64,000 bases of DNA, taken from contig NC_135252.1 in the NCBI RefSeq assembly GCF_964204865.1, forward strand, positions 22,775,383-22,839,382, read 5' to 3'. The notes under the pieces are model-generated. The model saw nothing but the letters and a program-made list of their open reading frames with translations. It was not told where the DNA came from and made no database searches. The stretch is from Styela clava. Lineage: Eukaryota > Chordata > Ascidiacea > Stolidobranchia > Styelidae. The translations under genes and the position numbers were made by a program. The first letter of the stretch is position 1. Each line of letters starts with the position of its first letter. Below are positions 36,501 through 46,790 of this stretch, one piece after another.

Positions 36501-39500
36501 TTCATCTTTGGCGCCATCTCACCTCCGAAAAAATGTGTCAATTCTTGCAAACGTGGATTTACTTCAAAAGTTGGTTCAATTAGCCTTTGATCTTTGTACA
36601 ATTCCGTAATAGACTCCTTGGATTTCCAATATGCATCGCGATTGATCACTTCTTTGAATTCGGCCACATATATCCCTAAAAATAGTTTAAATCAATATAT
36701 TGAGATATATGTGATATCTGACTGTAATAATGTTTGATTCATAGTCATAGTCAAGTTTAATATTTTTTCAACCAGTAAAAAATAACGAACAAAATTGAGA
36801 AAAACATGAATAAAATTCAACGCACATTTTTATTTGAGAAGGGAAGCCGCGGGGAACCAAAATTGATTATCGAGCAGCAATATCTAATTAAATTTGTAAG
36901 GTCGGAAATTTAAGTTTTTAGCATACTGTTATCTTTGGTGAGTATGGCTTTGGCATCTGAACCACTAAAAATAATTTGTGGAGTACTATTTGAATGAACA
37001 GATAAACAAAGTTCAGAAATCCTGAATTGTGTAAATTTGTGGAGATGGCCTAGTTGATAACACTATCTCACAATTAGATCCAGAGGGTTGGAGACTGGAC
37101 ATTGAGAGACATGAAAAAATAATATAAATACTGGTAATATAATTCTTAAAGAATTGAATAAAAACACCATATCTGTACGGCACTGAATCAGATAGTTACA
37201 GAAGTGTCGGCAACAGTACTGTGTCGTAAGATTTCAGTTGTCTATGTCAGTGGTTCTCGTTTTTTTTTCTCTTTCGCGAGAAACATTGCCAAGTTTTCAC
37301 ACTTTTCTAGTTCCGGTCCGTCGCAAAAGCGTTCTGTTAATTATTAAAAACATATTTTGAAATATCGTGCGCGGATCGCTTTTGATCAAGTTATCACACG
37401 TAAGACGTGTGTTATTGCAAATCTTCCAGGTTTTTCCCGTTTTCCGACGATTGGCCAAAGTCGCAGATGCCGTAATAATGACGCTGATAAGCAATTGGTG
37501 GTGTAATTATCATTCTTTGTTAATTACGAGACGCTTGGAATTCACTTATAGAATTAGCATCTGATCTAGGCCAAATCAGTGGTTCCTACATAAAGTTGCG
37601 TATTATACGAAATCACAGTAGATTTCCACGCCAGACCCTGTATCGATTAGGTTGGCAATATGGTATTTGTATCACAAATGTCGACCTCAAGTCGCTAAAT
37701 CTCCAAGTGGCCAGTTAATAGCAATTAATGGACATTTTAATTGCAACATTGTATTGCTCTTCGTCGCGACCAGAAGAAGTTTTTATAAAACATTGGGCTT
37801 CATCTTCTATTGTCAGTGTCTCAAAATCGATACGAAGAGATTCTTGTGAATGAAAAAAGCCGCTGTATGCCTTACATATTACAAATGCTGTAATACAGTA
37901 GTTCCCAAACTTTTTTCCGCGACCCCAATTTCGTAAAATTAAAAATTGCAGATATTCACTACCTCACAATAAGAAAAGTTCAGCATTTTCTAATTTCAGT
38001 ATATTATTTTTTAATTATCTAAGTGATAACATTGCGCCTAAATCTCGTCTGTACCTTTTTGGTGCCTTGGTGCAATGTTGCTTGGGTATGTCATCTTCAA
38101 TATTCAATCTATTCTGTGTTTCGAGGATAGAGATAATGTTCACGTTTTCAATTTTTTTTCTTTCATTCTGACATTTACACCCGTTTTCATTACTGTGGGA
38201 TTTTTACTGCAGCTTTCTACGATTGGATGTGTTTTCTGTATGTGTATTGCTACTTTATGTGTTTTACTATTTCAAGCAATATAAGAAGAATAGACAGTAG
38301 ATTTATTCGCAATAGTAAATACTTTCATGGTCAATGCTTGCGCTGATTGAACTTTCAATTCACATTTCTGGAAATAAATTTTCAATGTACCTGAAAGGCC
38401 AACACCGACAAAAATAATATGCAAGATGAATTTTGCAAATTACGATCCGTTTCACATATTATTAATAAACCACAGTTAATTGCAAACTTCAGAAATAAAT
38501 TATTCTTGTTAAATAAACTGTGCTATTGATTTGTTTTATTAAATTGTAACGTGTGGTTGTATCAACTTACAAACGCAGATTATTTTGCATCGTTCTAGGC
38601 CAGGGGTCGGCAACCCCTGGCACGCGTGCCAATTGTGGCACTCGAGAGGATTTCTCATGGCAGTGATTTGAAGAAGATTCAGATATTTTTTTTCGTAGTG
38701 CCACAAACATTCTACATTTAAACAAAAACTAACAATTCGACAAATTGATTGGAAAAACATGCAATATTTAACTGCAATCGACGAGAGGCCGAAATCTGTA
38801 CACGAAATCAGTGTAGTGACTATAATCACTTTGATGTAGATAAGCATGCGCGGTGCAGCGTTGCCATATTTGGCTACTTTCGGAAACGCTTTGCTATTAA
38901 AACTACCCGTTTAACGACCTACTACTACTACTGTTGGGTTATGTAATGGTCATTGATTTGCGAAGTGTATTATTGGCACACGTACCCGTGGGTTTATGTC
39001 CGATAGGTGTTGCGAGAGAGTAGTCACCTTCTGACTTCGGGATAGTACCACGTGCTGTTCACTTGTGTTTTCGACGTACTGCGCGTTAGGCTAATTGCCC
39101 CGTCTGCCGTTCTTAGTTAGTTCCGGCTCTCCCAACATGGACTTGTATTTGTAATTGATTCGTGTTTCTGTAGGTGTAACAATTATGTATTCTTACTGTT
39201 TAGAAATCTATTGGTACTGCATTTGTTTATACCCGAGTGACACTATAATTAATTACCGACTTTTTCGTACCTCACCAACTGTTGGCGAGTGTTATTGTGT
39301 TCGACCTGATTTTGCAATCCTTGATCGTCTGTTACACGTTTTCCAAGTTATAATACATTTGAATGTATCCAGTCAAGTAGACTGGTGTTTATGGGGATTT
39401 GAAGAGCACAGGCTGTAATATTCGTTCGTGAAAGTGCTGTCCCGTCAGAGCATAATAAGAAAAAGACCGCGTCCGCAAGTTAATTTTTAGTATCAACATC

Positions 39501-42500
39501 TGTGGCACACTGTGATCCAAGTGGACACTGTGTTAGAGTTGGCAAAGCGTGACCACCACTACAGGTTACTTTTTGCCCTTTAAAAATTGTGAAATATTGA
39601 ATATTATTTTATCAATTCATACTTTTGGGCAATTCGTACAGCTTTTTGCTAGAAATCGCCGATTGTTTTCGTCAGCGTGACGTGTTTTTTAGGCCGTGAA
39701 CACTCTACAGTTGGTATCTATTCTCCCTGAATCATAAAAATTATTTCACGACAACGATAATAATTACTTTCTTTTTGTAATTGCCCAGAATTGTGAGTTC
39801 CCTGAGAGTTATTATACAATCATCGGCGGCGAGATGCTGAAGTCAAATGAAAGATTGAATCGGAGACGCAAATTTTTTGATTGAAAAGCGACAATATAAA
39901 ATACTAAAATATAAAACCGTAACCAATTTGTTGTGGAAGTTCCGCGACAGAAAAAAGTTTTTCTAGACATTTTAAATTGCAAAATTTCGTGCGCCTAGGA
40001 CTCCAGGGCACACATAAGTTTGGACGGCGTTGAGGATCATAACGTCACTAGAATCGAAACACAATCAATTGTGCGCGGATTTTACCTTTTTATCCATTAC
40101 TTTAAATTGCCGTCGGAAATTTTCATGTTAATAATATATGATTCATATTATAAGGTTCGTGGTGATATATAAATACATTTTACTCCGTGAGACTTTATAG
40201 CAGACTTGGGGATTTTTCTAACTGTTTCATCTTGAAAATAATCTGAGTGACAGCATTGCTATAGAGCGGTGTCATTGTTTCAAGTACAACTCAGATTTGT
40301 CGAATTCGCAAAATAGCAAAAATACGGATCAAAATTAGATATAACCGGGAAGTTTACCACACATTTTTATATCCGTGGATTGTCGTGGTCTTTTAAGGAG
40401 GCATTTATTTTGGTGACGAAGCCGCAGGTTAAATCGAAGACAAGTAAATTATAACAAATCAAGACAATTTAAATATGGCCGTATCGGTCATGGATTGGTT
40501 CCTTTGCACAACAGAAAAATCGTTGTTATCCGTCGAAAAAGTCGTTCCGCGGAGATTTCGAGGCGATAAAGATGCAATTTCGATTTACTGATATACTCCA
40601 TATGTATTTAATTGTACCACATTTATATGAGATTTTTATTACAGATTTTGAGATTTCTCTAACGGCGACAACGAATTCGTAAGATCACAAAAAAGTATCG
40701 ACACTAAATACAATTAGACATGTTTATCTCAGATTTTTACGTCAACAGATTAAGTGGTATTTTAGACTAGTAATGTTTATATTTTGACGAAAGAAGACAC
40801 AACCGCGCGTTACGTTGGACACAATCATATCAATATAGGAGAAAATTTTATAGATTCTCGTAGCTGTCATGAATTGAATATTTTACGCGACAGAAAAGTC
40901 AGTAGTATACGCTGAAAAAGTCAGCTCTCCTTACGAGCGCGTAATCAAGGCGACTGTTTCAGAAAGAAATGGAAATTTCCCATTTTGTCCCCCCCCCCTC
41001 CTCCCCTTTTTGAAAATCCTGGTTGTGCGCTTGGCTGACTGGGTACCTACCTCACGGAAGCCACGATTTTTATCATTTTAGCGAGAGAATGATAAAATAA
41101 ATTTTATCTTCTTTAGTGTAGTAGCGTTCACATTGTTACTGGCCATATATCTAATTGTGAGTGGCCTTCATATCTATTACTCCGTTAAAAGACAAGTCGA
41201 AGGTAGAAATGCCGTATGCCGAAATATCGCGTTAAGGTATAAGTTATCTCGCGTAAGCTAATTTCCATACTCGTTATTCTATATAATAACTTTGTTTTTT
41301 ATTATTTTACTGTTCAAATCAGGTAGTTAACTATGTAAATCAAACACATAAGAATGTTTGGCACGCGAAGGTGTTCATAATTCATATACTGGCACGCTGA
41401 GTTCAAAAGGTTGCCGATGCTTGTTCTAGGCGTTAGGAATACGCTTGCCATCGCATCTTTGATTCCACTGCGCAGGTTGGAATCCCATGAAGAATAATGG
41501 CGTGCGAGATAATTTCTGAACTCCCCACCGCAGTAGAGGGATACCACAACCGCAGCCGTTATTTACATATTCCTTCTTCATTAAACTCATGCATCTGGAA
41601 ACAAATAACTAGCAAACTAATCCCACACCCAACATGAACTGGTTATCGGACGAAAAACCGTGGTTCGTCATATGATAAAGCCTTTTCGTCTAATATACTA
41701 TCCTCTCCCCCGGGATAAATAAGTAAATCCTATGACATTACCGATACGAATGCAAAATTAAAAAAAACAGACTCACGTGTTTGAGATGACTTGAGGAGTT
41801 TTCTGGAACCTAAATGCAGAAAGGATTTTCTTTTACTCAATGTATATGAAGTATTTCAGCGTGCAACTAGCTATCTTATAAACGGTCAATTATATCAACC
41901 CCCAGTTCCCTCAAAAATAAAGATGCCAGACAACAAGCTGAATAAACGAATGAAAATTATGGATAAATAACGTTCAAAAATAAGACTTTGCCGTCGTTGC
42001 CAACGTACTTGATTAGATACAAAAGCGAGTGAATGTACTGATTGGGGCAAAACTGCCCGAATTATATTCATTGGTCTCGTATAGTTTATTGCACACCCCA
42101 GAATTTGAAATATATAACCTAAAAGTTTTTCCCAAAAATCTCCATTTTGTTAAATATCTGACCACCTGATGAGTGGTGTGTCGAGTCTTCACCAGTGATG
42201 ACTCAAATTATTTCAAGTGGCGAGTTCATCACAATCTACCGATATCTTGATTGCAGCATTGTATTGCTCTTTATACGTTATCAATCGCTTGCAATCTTAT
42301 CCGCACTTGTTCAATTTAATTGGAGATCAGAGTCCTTATCTTGAGAGCTTATGTTGTTTATTTGTTATTTGTCAATTGATAATGAAGCAATGACATAACG
42401 TTTGTGTACCAAGTTCGGGTTGAGCCATAATTCTATGCCGATTTTCCTTATTTTAGTTCTATTACAAGTTCAGGGACTGTCTGTGTTACTCAAGTGAATA

Positions 42501-44968
42501 TACACCCTGCCCATAGGGTTCAGTCCCTTTACACAAATTGATGTAAAATTGGCGAACAAAATAAGTTACCCTCCATATCGGTACACATACTTCTGAAGCG
42601 CCACGTTTACTATGTCAGGTACTGTAATCAAGTTTGATTCACCTGAATTATTTATTTCCTTCGGTATCGTTGTTGCGTGTCCGGCAGTATCTGCGTCTGT
42701 CATTGACGCAACCAGGGACTGTTGTGGTTTACCATTCCAACCTGCTTGCAATGCCGACGGCGCCAATAAACCAGCTGATGTTCCAGTTTTTCCTACAAAA
42801 TCATTGAAATTATTTTTCACAATATTAATAAAAAATGATTCCCTTATCTTTGCACACACGTGCATGCAAATGTGAATGGGTACAAACCTACAAGGGTATA
42901 AATGTCCGCGGGTGCAATTCATATGCGGGCGCTAAAATCTATTGGTGAAAATGTATGTGTGCAAATGTCGGTGGGTGTAAATATATGCAAGTAAAATGTC
43001 CGTGGACGCAAATATGCTATCACCAAAATGTATATATACATATCCTGAAAATTAAAAACACCGCTGATTTAAAATAAATATGCAAATACCCGATCAACAT
43101 ATATTTTGAGCGCAATTTACATTCAGCTATTTATTACCATTCTTAATATTAACATTAGCAATATCACGAAATTCCTCGAAATGAATGGATCAAGTGCAAA
43201 GTAAATCAACATACCGTAATTTCCGGGGATATTATATATCACAACATTTTCGGCGTGTATATTTTGAATGTTTTCTGCTTTTATCTCTTCAACAATAGCA
43301 TCGGTTATGTTTGTTTCTGAACAAAAGTTTCAATTCAAATGTGTTGCTATATGAAATTAGTGGCTTGAGATATTCAACACATAATCCAGCGCACCAGAAG
43401 TGTGTGTACCAATATGGAGGTAACTAATTTTGTTCGCCTATTTTATATCAAGCGTAAAGGAACTGAAACCTATAGGCAGGGGGCATCTATTCACTTGGCT
43501 AAAACAGACAGTCCCCGAACTCGTTCTAGAACTAGAATAAGGACAATCGGAATAAAATTATGGTCTAACCCTAACCAGGTACACACACTACGGGAGTACC
43601 GAATAATGCAATGAAATATTAATAAAGCACATCTTGGAAATGCTGTATATACCGTTGATGTTGGTTTGTTGAAGAACATTTGCAGAGATAATTGCCCCCC
43701 CCCCTGCCGTAACGATCGCTTGCTCAGTTGAAACAGAAACCTCCTCAGCTTGCACGTTTGTTTCATTACCCGCTGCTATATTTGCTTGTTCAGTAAGCAC
43801 AGAAACATTTTCAGCTGTTTCAATATCCAAATCTTGCACTGTAGAACCAGTTATGTTGGTTTCTGAATCAGAAAGAAATATTACTGTGAATTGCCTAGTT
43901 GTTTTGCAATGTTTTATTACTATTAAAATTATGCCATACCGCCGAGCATATATGTCAATCAAAGAAAAACATGATTAGATGTAACTTGTGAGGAATACAA
44001 AGTTGAAGTAAAATGTCGCCCCCTGTATGAATAGACATGATCAGATTTTTATATCTCAGTCAGGTCTGGAATATTTGAGAAAAATTTCATTAGTCTCCTA
44101 TTTCCATCTATTCAAAATTATTGAAATAATATATACTTGGAAAAGTTGAATATAAAACTAGTTGACATAATTGCGATTCAACTACAGGTGTCCACCCAGA
44201 GATAACAAATTCTTGCAAAAAAAATACTGAATTTGGTCATTTTCAGTAATTCAAGAATGAAATTGCAATTTTGAATCCCAACTCCGTAAAGCTCTAAAAA
44301 GTTGACTCCAGTTCGTTGTCGAGGGACTTGATATTACAACTTAGGGGTCAAATACTGAAAAAGATTCTGCAACAAAACACTTACGCTAAATCCGAATCTA
44401 CAGATCTGATTATTTTAATAATACTGCCAACGGATAAAAATACTTTCAAATGAAACAGTCTAAATAAATGAGAGTAAAACCGACTTGTCAATTATTTAAA
44501 TATTACATAAGACAACTGGAGGGAATCAGCCTCAGTTTTATTTAGTAATTTTTATTTCTGAAATAATAAAAAGCTTCAGCCGTAGCATGATTTTATCGAA
44601 GATTATAAGCCGGATGGTAGTTTATATCAATCCCACAATTCCACATAGACGAAGTGTATTGGACAGAATATGTCAAACCAAAAAATTTTCCTATTTTCTA
44701 GACTAACTCGTTCGATCAAACTGATGATCGAACTGACTGATCGAAAACTTCTCTTACCGATGTTGCATTGTTCAGCATTAATGACAGCATCGACCGCTGT
44801 CATTGTCGCCTGTTTTGCTATCACAGATGCTTCTTCCACATGCGCGATTTCTGAACGTTCTGCTATCACGCAGACTTCATCAGCGTTTTTCACACTCAAA
44901 TCTAGCACAGTAGAATCGGTTATAAATGTCTCTAACTCCGACACAGCTGGCTCTTTCTCCATTACCAT
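29301..44968 (-). CDS. NLR-type gene: repeat N-terminus, NACHT, LRRs (11 exons)
   Basis: Exons, 5' to 3' on the minus strand: 44968-44758, 43862-43653, 43316-43215, 42792-42643, 36675-35296, 34925-34615, 34212-34060, 32112-31945, 30539-30375, 30072-29908, 29483-29301. Every junction has AG/GT and the total is 1,066 codons including the stop, in one frame. The protein would be a cytosolic NACHT ATPase sensor ending in leucine-rich repeats. NACHT families sense danger or microbes and oligomerise on ATP binding. N-terminal introns are phase 1, C-terminal ones phase 0. A TAA at 36497-36499 (codon 284) lies in frame just before NACHT, so the gene may be a pseudogene, carry an error there, or skip it by a 36-nt intron. 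An upstream ATG about 12 bases 5' is also possible. Confidence 0.75.
30642..30960. repeat. Dispersed repeat, AGAGC-ATGCTCAAATA type
   Basis: It starts AACAATAGAGCAATGCTCAAA and ends in a TTGGTC ... AGAGAAAGGCG-like block. It lies in intron 8 of the NLR gene. Related starts lie at 45022, 46486, 46722 and 63046, and a reverse copy of the second block at about 13950-14060. It is probably a SINE or MITE family; no end repeats were defined. Confidence 0.5.
31945..32112 (-). CDS. NLR exon 8: LRR exon
   Basis: Fifty-six codons, phase 0 on both sides, donor GTAAGTGAA at 31936-31944. The VEKLRICNADLRATHLRNIF segment fits the LxxLxIxNCxL pattern of ribonuclease-inhibitor-type repeats. It is more diverged than exons 9 and 10. 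Confidence 0.7.
32306..33610. mobile_element. hAT element, non-autonomous, 1,305 bp, in NLR intron 7
   Basis: The ends are CAGGGGTCACCAAACT and its exact inverse, flanked by CTGTAAAG on both sides (32298-32305, 33611-33618), with GCGGGCCGG/GCCCGCGG subterminal motifs. It sits between exons 7 and 8 and leaves both splice sites intact. No transposase. Confidence 0.95.
34060..34925 (-). CDS. NLR exons 6 and 7: post-NACHT helices and first LRR-like exon
   Basis: Exon 6 (34615-34925) codes for a helical segment with an ARM/NLR-like pattern (LLELYGALYESND, then LLRFAKCYLTAELFG). Exon 7 (34060-34212, 51 codons) has VEEMMLQNCRGMEELSII, an LRR-like consensus. Exon 6 runs from phase 1 to phase 0; exon 7 is phase 0 at both ends, with donor GTGAGTTG. 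Confidence 0.75.
35296..36675 (-). CDS. NLR exon 5: NACHT ATPase domain
   Basis: 1,380 bases, the core of the gene. It opens with a charged pre-NACHT region (YVAEFKEVINRDAYW), has the in-frame TAA at 36497-36499, then Walker A GQAGSGKTT (protein residues about 325-333), Walker B VFIFDGLDQ (about 409-417) and a sensor-like VQIVITSRE (about 453-461), followed by helical winged-helix regions ending PPQMLR. The D-G-L-D-Q Walker B is typical of NACHT proteins. The donor GTAAGAAAG at 35291-35295 ends it in phase 1. Confidence 0.88.
36676..38600. other. Start of NLR intron 4, repeat fragments only
   Basis: No exon visible. Hints of hAT termini occur at 37248 (CAGTGGTTCTCG), 37577 (CAGTGGTTCC) and 37895 (CAGTAGTTCCCAAAC), but without matching partners or duplications. 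The rest is AT-rich. Confidence 0.45.
38601..41423. mobile_element. Large non-autonomous hAT element, 2,823 bp, in NLR intron 4
   Basis: The left end CAGGGGTCGGCAACC and the inverted right end CAAGCATCGGCAACC share the last nine bases. The flanks are TTCTAGGC at 38593-38600 and 41424-41431. I find no transposase frame, although the size would allow one. Degenerate internal tandem units of roughly 435 bp start near 40205 and 40642 (GATTTTGAGATTTCTCTAAC-like) with GACAGAAAAGTCAGTAG-type motifs. A C-rich run lies at about 40990. Confidence 0.9.
42404..42602. mobile_element. GTACC-type MITE, copy 3 (truncated left end)
   Basis: The right end is GGTACACATACTTCTGAAGCGCC, followed by ACGTTTAC. The left end starts inside the consensus (TGTGTACCAAGTTCGGG) and has lost about ten bases. 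It is in NLR intron 4, close to exon 4. Confidence 0.7.
42643..42792 (-). CDS. NLR exon 4: linker exon, unknown domain
   Basis: Fifty codons, phase 1 on both sides (acceptor TTTTGTAG, donor GTGAATC). It codes for a small-residue-rich segment (GKTGTSAGLLAPSALQAGWN, later TTIPKEINNS) with no repeat unit. The GKT triplet is not a P-loop, since the surrounding pattern is wrong. It joins the NACHT exon in phase. Confidence 0.6.
42860..43035. repeat. Degenerate GTGTGCAAATGTC-type repeat in NLR intron 3
   Basis: Repeated variants of AAATGTCCGTGGACGCAAAT / GTGGGTGTAAATATATGC with GTACAAACC near 42885. The unit layout (repeated TGGGTxCAAAT) resembles the 203-bp MITE ends at 11489 and 12173, but the bases have diverged too far to join them confidently. 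Confidence 0.35.
43215..43316 (-). CDS. NLR exon 3: third, short ETNIT unit
   Basis: Thirty-four codons, phase 1 on both sides, acceptor TGTTCAG and donor GTATGTTG. It reads ETNITDAIVEEI, then AENIQNIHAENVVIYNIPGN. The NVVIYNI stretch is strongly beta-prone and hydrophobic, which recalls amyloid-type signalling motifs, but it does not contain a RHIM core that I can recognise. Confidence 0.65.
43389..43600. mobile_element. GTACC-type MITE, copy 4, in NLR intron 2
   Basis: It runs from GCGCACCAGAAGTGTGTGTACC to CACACTACGGGAGTACC. The flanking ATAATCCA and ATAATGCA-like sequences suggest an 8-bp duplication, offset by about two bases. The interior is shared with the other copies. Confidence 0.7.
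43653..43862 (-). CDS. NLR exon 2: second ETNIT repeat unit
   Basis: Acceptor GATTCAG, phase 1 on both sides, exactly 70 codons. It starts ETNITGSTVQDL and repeats AENVSVLTEQ / AEEVSVSTEQ at about 25-residue spacing, then a poly-G run coding GGG (ten G residues at about 43695-43704). The phase-1/phase-1 design allows this exon to be duplicated or skipped without breaking frame. Confidence 0.7.
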
Positions 44969-44969
44969 T
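44758..44969 (-). CDS. NLR exon 1: start and first ETFIT repeat unit
   Basis: ATG at 44966-44968, directly after a possible AG acceptor (44970), so a 5' untranslated exon may exist upstream. It codes for a short acidic leader, then ETFITDSTVLDL, then two degenerate units of about 16 residues (around DEVCVIAE and EEASVIAK) with alternating hydrophobic residues. It ends in phase 1 at GTAAGAG. Seventy codons. It looks duplicated from the same source as exon 2. Confidence 0.65.
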
Positions 44970-45331
44970 CTATAAAACATCAAATTCAGTGTTGCCACAT
45001 ATTTTGAAATTGAATAAATAACAAAAGAGCAATGCTCAAATATTTGGACACGAAAGCCAGAACGACATGTCCAGGATAATAATGATAGCTTATCCCAATT
45101 CTAATGAAGTAGTACGAAAAGCTGTTGGTTGAGAAATTCGAAAAAAAAAGTTAAGAACATATTTCATCACATCCCAGACCCAAACGAACTTCTTCGCCCC
45201 AGAGGAAGGCAGAATCGATTGTAGTATATTGGCTACTGGCTGTAATCAACAATAATGTCGTTAAAATTAAAATAACTCGTTCCCACCAACTCAAAACGTA
45301 TAACACTTCATAGAGAGATGCTCACACCTGC

Positions 45332-45625
45332 GGTTCCCAACCGCGGGCCAGTTCCACCTCAAGGGGACCACAGAGAAGTTGAAGGGGTGCCACAATGCTA
45401 GGCGCAAAACTGATTCTACTTTATCCTTGACAAGAAAACTCCACGTTCTTCCTGGAGGGGTGTTTCACTTTGTTGTGCATGGAGTGTTTGAACATAATGA
45501 GATTTGGAATATATCAATCATAATACCACTCTAAATACCACTGGAATTGTAAACAGGGGGGCCATGGGTGCTAAAAGCCTCCGGAAGGAGGTGCTAAAAG
45601 ATTGGGAATCATTGTTTTACACAAT
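45332..45625. mobile_element. Possible hAT MITE
   Basis: The left end CTGCGGTTCCCAACC and the right end GATTGGGAATCATTG approximate the CAGCGGTTCCCAACC class. The interior GGTGCTAAAAGCCTCCGGAAGG is shared with the copy at 59290-59575. The target duplication is poorly preserved. Confidence 0.55.
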
Positions 45626-46485
45626 GGTGCTCAGTGAGTAAACAAGTTCTGAATGTAGAAAACTCACCATTTATTGCGATGAAGTGAAACTTCAATACTC
45701 ATCCAATACCTATTTTTGTGAATTTAGTTTATGTTTGACATTTACGGTAAGTGATTGAACTGTGAATGGAAAAGTTGATTTTATTCGAGGATGAACAAAA
45801 AGTTTAACAATTTGTACTTATAAATTTTAGCAAGACAAAATGACATTGTATACGTTAGAAATTGATGACTTCACAATTTTATTGCAATCTTACACCTTGT
45901 CACGGCGACTTAAATCTATTCAGACTGAGCAATTCATTTCTCACATTCACTCCTAGGAGAGGAGTTCCATTTCTAAATTTTCCATTCTAAACCAACTTCT
46001 CTTTTACAGAGTTTTGTTCCACCTAGCTTCAACCGGACAAAACCGGTCTCAACCTGTATTTACTAGATCTCGGATATTGAACTCTAACGTAGATACTGGG
46101 TCGTTCGTGACATTACTACCAGTAGCCGCCTTTTTTGTTACAAACTCTAATTTTCTATTTTTCAAAAAAAAAACAGAATGGAAAAGTGACACAGTCATTT
46201 AAAAATAACATTATCAGTGAAATTATTCCTTGTGCATTCTAATAAAGAATCAGTAAAATTCAGATTGAGTTAAAGATCTTCTACTTTAGCAAGGAATCTT
46301 CACCTAAGATTGGGGACAATTGCGTTTGCAAAAAAATATATAAATATTTGTTAACTAAGATTAATTAATATATTACGGTATATTAGTGTATTGAACTTCA
46401 GGTCCTTTCTACTTGTCAAATATCTGCTTCGCATCCATATGTGTCCGTTGCCACAAGAATGCTTGAACAAGATAGTATTATTATA

Positions 46486-46790
46486 AAAACAAGAGAGCTA
46501 TGCTCAATTATATGGACACGTAGCGCCACATAAATTTGATGACGTCATAGCAAAAAATAAAAGTAATAGCCCTCTGGAGAAAAATTCCATCTTTAACCAC
46601 TAAAAATTACAAAGCAATTGGTCCAGTAATCAAAGGGAGAAGCGATTTCTTCAAAACGTGTCAAAGAACAAGAACAACATACTATTGAAACGATCGTTAT
46701 GTCCACTACGTGTCCAATAAACAAGAGAGCGATGCACAAATATATAGACACGAAACCAAAACGAATTAGTACAGGTGTGCAATCTGTCAC
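46486..46790. repeat. Two tandem AGAGCATGCTCAAATA-type repeats
   Basis: The starts AACAAGAGAGCTATGCTCAA and AACAAGAGAGCGATGCACAA lie about 236 bp apart. Between them lies TTGGTCCAGTAATCAAAGGG, which pairs in reverse with the repeat at 13950-14060. Several copies in one window suggest an abundant family. Confidence 0.55.

Noticed and set aside
42752-42792. GKTGTSAG in NLR exon 4 as a second P-loop
   Set aside because: The pattern lacks the GxxxxGK[ST] spacing and hydrophobic strand before it. The real Walker A is in exon 5.
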